Below are positions 1-5,685 of a stretch of 6,454 nucleotides of DNA, in pieces (position 1 is the stretch's first letter; every line of letters starts with the position of its first letter). The position numbers were made by a program, and so were the translations under genes. The stretch comes from Nitrososphaerota archaeon (GTDB taxonomy: Archaea > Thermoproteota > Nitrososphaeria > Nitrososphaerales > Nitrosopumilaceae): assembly GCA_022573065.1 (NCBI GenBank), contig JACZUQ010000050.1, forward strand, positions 1 through 6,454, given 5' to 3'. Under the pieces are notes generated by a model. The model saw only the letters and a list, made by a program, of their open reading frames with translations. It made no database searches and had not been told where the DNA came from.

Positions 1-11
1 AATTTTTTCTA

Positions 12-27
12 AAAAAGCACTTATATT
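12..27 (+). promoter_or_regulatory. Putative archaeal BRE/TATA promoter of dnaG-ribK
   Basis: A purine-rich stretch (AAAAAGC, 12-18) is followed by a TATA-like element (CTTATATT, 20-27), the order expected of an archaeal TFB-recognition element and TATA box. Transcription usually begins about 25 nt downstream of the box centre. That would place the start near 47-52 and leave a leader of about 25 nt that includes the Shine-Dalgarno sequence at 61-65. The whole region is AT-rich, so a chance match is possible, and the upstream gene lies outside the window. Confidence 0.35.
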
Positions 28-60
28 CTTGAATAAAAAATGAAAGCCAGTTGATTATTA

Positions 61-65
61 AGGAG
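61..65 (+). promoter_or_regulatory. Shine-Dalgarno site supporting the TTG start of dnaG
   Basis: AGGAG (AAGGAG if position 60 is included) lies 8 nt before the TTG at 74. An in-frame TAA at 59-61 rules out any earlier start, so the site and the stop together fix TTG as the dnaG start. An ATG at 69-71 also follows this motif, but it is in another frame and only 3 nt away. Confidence 0.65.
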
Positions 66-73
66 ATAATGTA

Positions 74-1216
74 TTGCCACAATCTGGAATTGTCAAGTAT
101 CATGTTAAACTATCCTTCGATGTTGATGGGCTCGTTGAAAGAGCAGATATAATCGGAGCAATCTTTGGCCAAACGGAAGGACTGTTAGGCCCAGAGATGA
201 ATCTAAACGAGCTACAACGTGTCTCAAAAGTAGGTCGTATTGAAGTAAATACTTCTTCAACTACTAACACTACAAAAGGTGATGCTTTACTTCCAATGAG
301 CACTGACATTGATACATGTGCATTGATTGCTGCTGCAATTGAAAGTATTGATAAGGTAGGTCCTTTTGACTGTAATTTCAAATTAGATGCAATTGATGAT
401 GTCAGGGCTTCAAAAAAAGAGGATATTGTTAGACGTGCAAAAGAAATCAAACAAAAATGGTCAACAAAATCAGTCAGTGAAGGCGATTCAATGTTAAAAG
501 ACGTACATGAAGGTGATACCGGTAAGCTAACAACTTATGGAAAAGAAAAACTTCCTTGCAGTGACGGGATTTTTGATTCACCATGGATTATCCTAGTAGA
601 AGGAAGAGCAGATATAATTAATCTTCTTAGAGCCGGATATGATAACGCGTTGGCAATTGAAGGTGCAAAAATTGATGAATCCATTAAAGAACTTTGTGAT
701 AAAAAAGAAAAAGTAGTTGCATTTCTAGATGGTGATAGAGCAGGTGGTTTTATTCTAAAAGAATTAAAATCTCTTGTACATATTGACGTTGAACATAGAG
801 CTTATGAAGGCGTTGAGGTTGAAGAATTAACTCCTCAACAAATTGATGATATTTTAAAGGACACTGCTGAACAAATGAATAAGGAAACCACTACTCCAAA
901 AATGGATGATCCTAACGATAAACCCATTGCAGAACTTGCAAACAAAGTTTATCCTGAACTTAACGAAAGCTTAGAAGCGATAGCCATGGATTCAAATCAA
1001 AACGAAATTTTTAAAGTTCCAATTAGTGAGGTAGTAGACAAACTTTCCACTGAATCTGGAATAAAATACCTTGTTTTAGATGGAATTATCACCCAACGAT
1101 TACTCGATGGTGCTAAACAAGCAGGAATTGAATGTGTTGTAGGTCATCGCGTAGCTAAACTTGATAACCATGATGGTTTAAAACTCAAAACATTTACAGA
1201 ACTTGGCATTGCCTAG
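74..1216 (+). CDS. dnaG: Archaeal DnaG primase / exosome-associated Toprim protein
   Basis: This is the archaeal form of DnaG, 380 aa. In archaea it has been described both as an RNA primase and as a stable subunit of the RNA exosome, where it contacts Csl4 and favours A-rich RNA. The N-terminal part (residues 1-130) has the family hallmark SGIVKY followed by IIGAIFGQTEGLLG (26-39). A Toprim fold follows at about 169-250. Its acidic metal-binding residues are intact: E176 in VEGRAD, and D219 and D221 in LDGDRAG. A hydrophilic linker at about 262-285 leads to a C-terminal domain (286-380). It lacks the bacterial zinc-finger and helicase-binding layout. The start is TTG, with an in-frame stop just upstream and a good Shine-Dalgarno sequence 8 nt before it; the resulting N-terminus fits the family. 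At 380 aa it is, by my recollection, slightly shorter than many archaeal homologues. It probably shares a transcript with ribK, 5 nt downstream. Confidence 0.95.
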   Translation: MPQSGIVKYHVKLSFDVDGLVERADIIGAIFGQTEGLLGPEMNLNELQRVSKVGRIEVNTSSTTNTTKGDALLPMSTDIDTCALIAAAIESIDKVGPFDCNFKLDAIDDVRASKKEDIVRRAKEIKQKWSTKSVSEGDSMLKDVHEGDTGKLTTYGKEKLPCSDGIFDSPWIILVEGRADIINLLRAGYDNALAIEGAKIDESIKELCDKKEKVVAFLDGDRAGGFILKELKSLVHIDVEHRAYEGVEVEELTPQQIDDILKDTAEQMNKETTTPKMDDPNDKPIAELANKVYPELNESLEAIAMDSNQNEIFKVPISEVVDKLSTESGIKYLVLDGIITQRLLDGAKQAGIECVVGHRVAKLDNHDGLKLKTFTELGIA

Positions 1217-1221
1217 AATTT

Positions 1222-1905
1222 ATGACAGAACTTAAAGTTCAGCACATACTAACGCTAACCCAATTAATCTCAAGAGGTGCTAGATATAACTACGTACCAA
1301 TAACTACCACTTCTCTTGGGAAAAGTATTAAAAAATCTCAACAATCTGCTTCAAAACACCTTTTAGAATTAGAACAGGACGGATTTATTGAACGAATTAT
1401 CAATCGGAGAACATCTTCTGTGAGAATTACATCTAGAGGATATTCTGAATTGATAAAATTATCATCTATACTAAAATCCAGTTTAGATACATTTCCATCT
1501 TTTGTTGAATTGAAAGGTATTCTTGTTAGTGGTATGGGTGAAGGTGCATACTATATGTCACTCAAAGGATATACTAAACAATTCAAATCTAAAATTAACT
1601 ACATTCCATTTCCTGGAACTCTAAATGTAAAGTTACAAAAAAAAGAACATATTGAAGCAGCACAACAATTTCGTACACTCAATGGAATTACCATAAAGGG
1701 ATTTTTTGATGGTAAGAGAACATATGGTTGGGTAAAATGTTTTAAATCAAAACTAAACAACTCAATTAATTGTGAATTAATAGTGTTGGAACGAACACAT
1801 CATGATAATTCAATCATAGAATTAATTTCAAAAGCTAACCTTCGTAAAACTGCAAAATTAAAAGATGGTTCAAAATTGACCATTAGAATTCCAATTAAGG
1901 GCTAG
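1222..1905 (+). CDS. ribK: CTP-dependent riboflavin kinase with N-terminal HTH (RbkR-like)
   Basis: This cytosolic enzyme is predicted to phosphorylate riboflavin to FMN with CTP rather than ATP, as in the archaeal RibK family (EC 2.7.1.161). It is 227 aa, against about 130 aa for the stand-alone Methanocaldococcus enzyme. The extra part is a winged-helix domain (about 5-85) with a recognition-helix-like segment (KKSQQSASKHLLELEQDGFI region, 37-56) and a wing (57-72). The kinase domain (about 95-225) shows the glycine motif SGMGEGAYYMSLKGY (103-117) and PFPGTLNVKL (129-138). T133 and N135 correspond to the metal/phosphate-binding pair of the family. A third segment, VLERTHHD (188-195), and the C-terminal beta strands are also typical. 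HTH-RibK proteins are known as RbkR, a bifunctional kinase and repressor of riboflavin genes, so autoregulation or control of other flavin genes is plausible but not shown here. The start is ATG, 5 nt after the dnaG stop with no clear Shine-Dalgarno sequence, which suggests translational coupling. The 3' end overlaps the convergent kinase gene by 11 bp. Confidence 0.92.
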   Translation: MTELKVQHILTLTQLISRGARYNYVPITTTSLGKSIKKSQQSASKHLLELEQDGFIERIINRRTSSVRITSRGYSELIKLSSILKSSLDTFPSFVELKGILVSGMGEGAYYMSLKGYTKQFKSKINYIPFPGTLNVKLQKKEHIEAAQQFRTLNGITIKGFFDGKRTYGWVKCFKSKLNNSINCELIVLERTHHDNSIIELISKANLRKTAKLKDGSKLTIRIPIKG

Positions 1906-2797
1906 ACACTTTTTTTGGCAAAATAATTTCAAAAATTGTAGGATTATTTTTAACTGAGATAGTTCCTTTGTGCTGTTCTATAATGTTTTTACAGCTAACT
2001 AATCCTAATCCTGTTCCACTAGATTTGGTAGTAAATAATGGATCAAAAATTTGCCCTATTTTATCTTCAGGAATCCCTGGTCCTGAATCTTCTATTTCTA
2101 TATTAACATCATTTTCTTTTTCTTTTATTCTGACTTTGATTCCCCCTGAATTGTCCATTGCTTGAACCGCATTGATTAGAATATTACTAAAAACTATCTC
2201 AAGTTGTTTGCTATCACAAATTATAGATAAATCGTTTTCTGGTTTAGTAATTTTTATTGATTTAGGAACACTTGATTTAAATGATAATTCTAAAATTATT
2301 AATAAAGATTTTTTTTCAAGTTGCAATGGTCTTGTTCTAACAAAATCTAATACATCATTAATTTGACGTAACATTCTATCTGCAGCATTTTTTATCATAC
2401 TAATTCGTTTTTTTAATTTCTCATCTGTAATCTCTTCTGAAGAAATTTCGATTAATTCTACAGCGTTTTTTATTATACCAAGTGGATTTCTTAAATCATG
2501 AGCTATCCTAGCAGATAATTCTCCCATTTCGCTCAATTTTTCTACTCTATTCACTGATTCATTTCGAAGAGATGTTACTTCAATAATAAAATCACAATCT
2601 ATTCCAATATTCTTATGATGATTAACTATTGATTTTTTATTTGGTGCTTCTAGTATACAAAATAATTTATTCTGTTTTTCATTATAGAAAATATCTTTAT
2701 GTGTAACTTCATGTTGATCAGATGGATTGTTTAGAATTTTTTTTAGTTGTAAAACACTTAATCCTCCCATTTTATGACCATCAATAAAAATTGGCAT
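1895..2797 (-). CDS. Soluble histidine kinase with N-terminal DUF4242-like domain
   Basis: This is a 300-aa signal-transduction kinase. No hydrophobic membrane segment is visible, so it should be cytosolic. Residues 1-75 resemble the small DUF4242 fold (the family of nickel-binding Streptomyces SCO4226): MPIFIDGH at the start, an FYNEKQNKLFCILEAPN strand-turn-strand (37-53), HH at 60-61, and an ending in DFIIEV. A short linker leads to the HisKA dimerisation/phosphoacceptor helix with H100 in the H-box IAHDLRNPLG. The ATPase domain (about 160-295) has N-box residues N205 and N209 (NILINAVQAM), the G1 box DSGPGIPEDK with D237, an F-box IFDPLFTTK and the G2 box GTGLGL. All catalytic boxes are intact. 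No response regulator is in the window, so the partner is unknown. The ATG start has GAGG 11 nt upstream. A 60-nt gap containing a TATA-like element separates it from ribL, so it may have its own promoter. The kinase call is firm; the DUF4242 assignment is from remembered family pattern. Confidence 0.92.
   Translation of the reverse strand: MPIFIDGHKMGGLSVLQLKKILNNPSDQHEVTHKDIFYNEKQNKLFCILEAPNKKSIVNHHKNIGIDCDFIIEVTSLRNESVNRVEKLSEMGELSARIAHDLRNPLGIIKNAVELIEISSEEITDEKLKKRISMIKNAADRMLRQINDVLDFVRTRPLQLEKKSLLIILELSFKSSVPKSIKITKPENDLSIICDSKQLEIVFSNILINAVQAMDNSGGIKVRIKEKENDVNIEIEDSGPGIPEDKIGQIFDPLFTTKSSGTGLGLVSCKNIIEQHKGTISVKNNPTIFEIILPKKVSSP
1910..1916 (+). terminator. T-tract, possible terminator of the dnaG-ribK transcript
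   Basis: Seven consecutive T residues begin 5 nt after the ribK stop codon. Archaeal RNA polymerase can terminate at such tracts without a hairpin, and none is visible here. The same bases encode the lysines near the C-terminus of the convergent kinase gene, so the run may simply reflect lysine codons. Confidence 0.35.
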
Positions 2798-2845
2798 GTG
2801 ATTTAATTCCTCAACATAAATTTAACAATTTTTTGAATATGTTTG

Positions 2846-2854
2846 ATTTTATAA
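2846..2854 (-). promoter_or_regulatory. Possible TATA box for the histidine kinase gene
   Basis: Read on the minus strand, the ribL-kinase gap contains TTATAAAAT. It is centred about 53 nt before the kinase ATG and begins 3 nt past the ribL stop. Initiation about 25 nt downstream would leave a leader of roughly 25-30 nt that includes GAGG at 2812-2809. The gap is very AT-rich, so this is suggestive only. The alternative is simple read-through from ribL. Confidence 0.3.
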
Positions 2855-2857
2855 TAT

Positions 2858-3475
2858 CTAAAGATCATGAATGTCCTCACCATATTTTTCTTCTATAATT
2901 GAACTTGAAATTTCTGGGTTTGGAGATTGTAACCTTGCAACTTTAACGTTCAAATTTAATTTATGACAACCATCTGTTATGAATTTCTCTTGATGAACTT
3001 GGTCATATCCTAAAGCAATTATTTCTGGTTTTACTTTTTTAACAGTTTCGAAAATGTCTCCTTCCTGTCCAATTAAGCAAAGGTCCACCATTGACAAAGA
3101 CTCTACTAGATTTTTTCTTTGTTCTTGATTATGAAGAGGCATTCTTTTCTTCATTTTTTCTGCAGTTTTATCAGTTGCAACGACCACAACTAAAGCATCA
3201 CCTAATGATTTTGCAGAATTAAGTGTGTGTATGTGGCCAGGATGTATTATATCAAAAACTCCCCCTGCTAATACTACTCTAAGTGATGTTCTTCCTAGTT
3301 CCGTTAACGATTTTTTATCTTGTTCAACAAGACCATTGTTAACAAGATTATCCATTCTTGAATTAATATATTCATCAGATAAGAAATTCTTTTTCTTTAC
3401 AATTTCTATTGCATTTTTATTTGTAAGGGAACTTGCAAACAGAGCAGATAAAATGGTGTTGTCGATTAAATCCAA
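2858..3475 (-). CDS. ribL: Archaeal FAD synthase (RibL-type) with N-terminal HTH
   Basis: This is predicted to be an FMN adenylyltransferase that makes FAD, the step after RibK (EC 2.7.7.2). Residues 66-205 form a cytidylyltransferase-like nucleotidyltransferase with the signature GGVFDIIHPGHIHTL (71-85), including the HPGH catalytic motif (H78, H81). They also contain a family-like arginine after PLHNQEQR (R120), the conserved GYDQ (156-159) and the late SSSIIEEK (190-197). Residues 1-65 are additional: helices at about 5-16, 20-28 and 33-47, then a short wing ending in LTELGRTSL, which resembles a winged-helix DNA-binding domain. The described stand-alone archaeal enzyme is about 150 aa, so the extra length equals this domain. 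The start is TTG, immediately preceded by an in-frame TAA, and no Shine-Dalgarno sequence is evident. A start at Met41 would destroy the HTH. The gene lies 45 nt after dph5. Glycerol-3-phosphate cytidylyltransferase is the main alternative function; gene context and the presence of RibK favour FAD synthase. Confidence 0.85.
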   Translation of the reverse strand: MDLIDNTILSALFASSLTNKNAIEIVKKKNFLSDEYINSRMDNLVNNGLVEQDKKSLTELGRTSLRVVLAGGVFDIIHPGHIHTLNSAKSLGDALVVVVATDKTAEKMKKRMPLHNQEQRKNLVESLSMVDLCLIGQEGDIFETVKKVKPEIIALGYDQVHQEKFITDGCHKLNLNVKVARLQSPNPEISSSIIEEKYGEDIHDL

Positions 3476-3520
3476 TTATACTTTACACTTTATCTCTCTT
3501 TTTTAATTCATCGTTATTAA

Positions 3521-4558
3521 CTACATTTTTGGGTTTAATCCCTTTGCAATTCGCAAAGCATCAACTAACCCATCTGCATATCCTATGCTTAATACAGCAA
3601 CCTCATCTTTTCCTTGTTCTAAGAATTTTTCTGCATCCTGAATGTATAATTCTGCATTTTCTAATACTTCTTGGAATTCCTTAGAATTCTTATAATGTGG
3701 AGCAATTTCCTCAACTGCTTTTCTTATCATTGGAACATATTTTTCAATCATTTGTTCTGAAATTTTTTTAATGTTTTTTGAATTGTCAAAAGGCGCATCT
3801 ATGCAATTTACAAAAACTTTGAGAGCGTCTGATTCAGTAAAATGAAGTTGTCCAGGTATAATGATAGTATGTGGAGGTTTACCAAAATTTTTTTTAATTA
3901 AATTAGAAATTTTTCCAGCTGTAATTGCTTGATTTTTAAATCCTATACGGGAAGCAATAATAACAAAAGTGGACGGTAATATTATTTTTCTTTTCTGCTC
4001 TTTTTCTGTTGAAAGCAGATTTGATAATGCATTTACTGGTTCAAGAAAAAACTCCTCATCTTGATTATATTCTAAAAGTAATACAGTGTGATTTCCAGCT
4101 AAAGCATTACTATACGTGACATAGTATGGAGTAGTCAAAGTTTTAGGATCCTTCATCACAGTAACAATCCGTCCTACTTTGTAATAGTGTAATCCACATT
4201 CTCCCACCAGAGCAGTAATTGAAGAAGCAGCATGGATAGTTTTTGTTTTAATTTTTTCTTGAATGGCTCTTGTTCGTAATTCGATATGGGTTGTAGCAAT
4301 ATACGGGTCTCCATAAGTAAGTAATACTACCTTTTTCTTTTTTGAATTTTTTAGAATCTCTTTGCCATCTTCAACCATCCATCTCTTGGCAATTTTGAAT
4401 TCACCTTTAACGAGTTTTCTGATTTTATTTGATTCTAATTTTGTTACTGGGCTAGTAAACTGTTCAAGGTATACAATATCTGCATTTTTTAGCAGTTTTT
4501 GTGTTTCAATAGATATCGATTCTATACCTGAAATACCTAATCCTGCAATCCACAGCAT
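3521..4558 (-). CDS. dph5: Diphthine synthase (Dph5/DphB) with C-terminal DUF357-like domain
   Basis: This cytosolic SAM-dependent methyltransferase trimethylates the modified histidine of elongation factor 2 during diphthamide synthesis. Residues 1-255 are a complete tetrapyrrole-methylase-fold Dph5: GLGISG (6-11), a central LLTYGDPYIATTH (79-91), HAASSITALVGECGLHYYKVG (109-129, typical of Dph5) and IIIPGQLHFTESDAL (232-246). Archaeal Dph5 proteins are normally about 255-270 aa; this one is 345. The surplus (about 257-345) is helical and ends in a segment with AELYIQDAEKFLEQGKDE (302-319) followed by IGYADGLVDALRIAKG (325-340), which resembles the archaeal DUF357 family. The fused domain's function is not known to me. 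The ATG overlaps the lysK stop by one base (TAATG), implying translational coupling. The 45-nt gap to ribL contains no T-tract on the transcribed sense strand, so the two are probably co-transcribed. Confidence 0.94.
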   Translation of the reverse strand: MLWIAGLGISGIESISIETQKLLKNADIVYLEQFTSPVTKLESNKIRKLVKGEFKIAKRWMVEDGKEILKNSKKKKVVLLTYGDPYIATTHIELRTRAIQEKIKTKTIHAASSITALVGECGLHYYKVGRIVTVMKDPKTLTTPYYVTYSNALAGNHTVLLLEYNQDEEFFLEPVNALSNLLSTEKEQKRKIILPSTFVIIASRIGFKNQAITAGKISNLIKKNFGKPPHTIIIPGQLHFTESDALKVFVNCIDAPFDNSKNIKKISEQMIEKYVPMIRKAVEEIAPHYKNSKEFQEVLENAELYIQDAEKFLEQGKDEVAVLSIGYADGLVDALRIAKGLNPKM

Positions 4559-5682
4559 TATCTCGTTCTATCGTATAGTCTTTTTAAATGCTGTAATGTC
4601 TTTTTGAGAACTTCTATTCCACGAAGATATTCATCCATTGAAACTTTTTCATCAATGGTATGAGATGCATGAGGATCTCCAGGACCATAGGTTACCACCG
4701 GTATGTTAAGTTGATTCCCTATGACATTCATGTCACCAGTTCCTGTTTTACGAATTAGCATAGGTCTGGAATGTTCAACATCCATTATTCCCAAGGTAAA
4801 TGCTCTCACTAAAGGAGAATTATGAGGAGCTTCAAATGGTTCTGTTTCATCTAATATTGAATGAAAAACTTCAACCTCACGTTTTTTTGAAATTTCTTGT
4901 ATAGATGATGTAATTTTTTCTCCAACCATTTTACAATTCATATCAACTGGAATTCTAATATCCATTACCACATCACATTCTTTTGGAGTAACATTATGAC
5001 TTGTTCCACCTTTGATTTCAGTAACTGTAGCTGTTAGCATCATTCCTTTTTTCTTGTTTTCTTGACCGGATTCTAAAACTTTTTTTAATTCTCTAGTGAA
5101 TATCATGGATTCTTCGATTGCATTTTTTGAAAGCCATGGCGCACTTGCATGAGAACTATTGCCAACATTTACCTTTAGATTAATTGCAATGCGTCCCTTA
5201 TACGCAATAGTTACTTGTTTTAATCCGCTTGGTTCGCCAAAAACCGCATAATCAATGTCAAGTTTGCTTTTTACGAGATTTTTTATTCCAGTGGCATTTC
5301 CTTCTTCGTCAACTGCCCCAACAAAAATTACAGTACCATTATTGTTTTGGATTGATGCAGCTGCAAACAACATTGCCATTAATGGTGCTTTAGCATCAGA
5401 AGCTCCTCTTCCATATAGTGAATCTCCTTCTTTTCTTACCTTAATTTTTCCTGGCACCGTATCCATATGTCCACACAAAAGAATTCTCGGTAAACCAGAA
5501 CCTTTTTTTGCTATCAAATTTCCTACTTCATCTATTTGTATATCTTCAAAACCTAGATCATCACACTTGTCTGCAAGAAAATCAGCCATTGGCTTTTCGC
5601 TAAGTGAGGGAGTGTATAACCTAAGAGCCTTTTCTAACATCTTAATGCAAAATCTGGGAGTTACTGTAAATGAAGTGTGCAA
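4558..5682 (-). CDS. lysK: [LysW]-lysine hydrolase, M20 metallopeptidase family
   Basis: This enzyme is predicted to release lysine (possibly also ornithine) from the carrier protein LysW at the last step of the LysW alpha-aminoadipate pathway. It is a two-domain M20 zinc hydrolase of 374 aa. The visible metal and catalytic residues are H72 and D74 in GHMDTVPG, D96 in GRGASDAKAP, E126 and E127 in VDEEGNATG, E150 in FGEPSG, and the late histidine H341 after YGPGDPHAS. The lid/dimerisation domain is about residues 160-280. GTGDMN (314-319) before the last histidine fits LysK/ArgE-type deacylases. Immediate adjacency to lysX favours lysK over argE or dapE. The start is taken as TTG, 3 nt after the lysX stop, with AGGT 5 nt upstream. 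An ATG at 5640 would give 360 aa and remove a poorly family-like 14-residue leader, so it remains possible. The stop codon overlaps the dph5 ATG. Confidence 0.88.
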   Translation of the reverse strand: MHTSFTVTPRFCIKMLEKALRLYTPSLSEKPMADFLADKCDDLGFEDIQIDEVGNLIAKKGSGLPRILLCGHMDTVPGKIKVRKEGDSLYGRGASDAKAPLMAMLFAAASIQNNNGTVIFVGAVDEEGNATGIKNLVKSKLDIDYAVFGEPSGLKQVTIAYKGRIAINLKVNVGNSSHASAPWLSKNAIEESMIFTRELKKVLESGQENKKKGMMLTATVTEIKGGTSHNVTPKECDVVMDIRIPVDMNCKMVGEKITSSIQEISKKREVEVFHSILDETEPFEAPHNSPLVRAFTLGIMDVEHSRPMLIRKTGTGDMNVIGNQLNIPVVTYGPGDPHASHTIDEKVSMDEYLRGIEVLKKTLQHLKRLYDRTR

Positions 5683-5685
5683 TTT

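Noticed and set aside
100..450. Minus-strand open frame of 116 codons inside dnaG
   Set aside because: Serine-rich, low-information translation with no motif, lying wholly within the strongly recognised dnaG; an antisense shadow.
1868..1882. Imperfect inverted repeat GGTTCAAAATTGACC near the ribK end, considered as a terminator hairpin
   Set aside because: Only three or four terminal pairs form before mismatches, and it lies within ribK coding sequence.
1968..2366. Two short plus-strand frames inside the histidine kinase
   Set aside because: Both are antisense to conserved ATPase and HisKA motifs and show no family resemblance.
3476..3492. Near-direct heptamer repeat (AAAGTGT AAAGTAT on the minus strand) just before ribL, considered as a regulator operator
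   Set aside because: Only two imperfect copies in AT-rich sequence, with no similar copy seen upstream of dnaG or the kinase gene; insufficient to call an operator.
3433..3684. Plus-strand frame with hydrophobic, leucine-rich translation across the ribL-dph5 gap
   Set aside because: The apparent membrane character comes from antisense of lysine/glutamate-rich AT codons; no ribosome site, and it overlaps two real genes.
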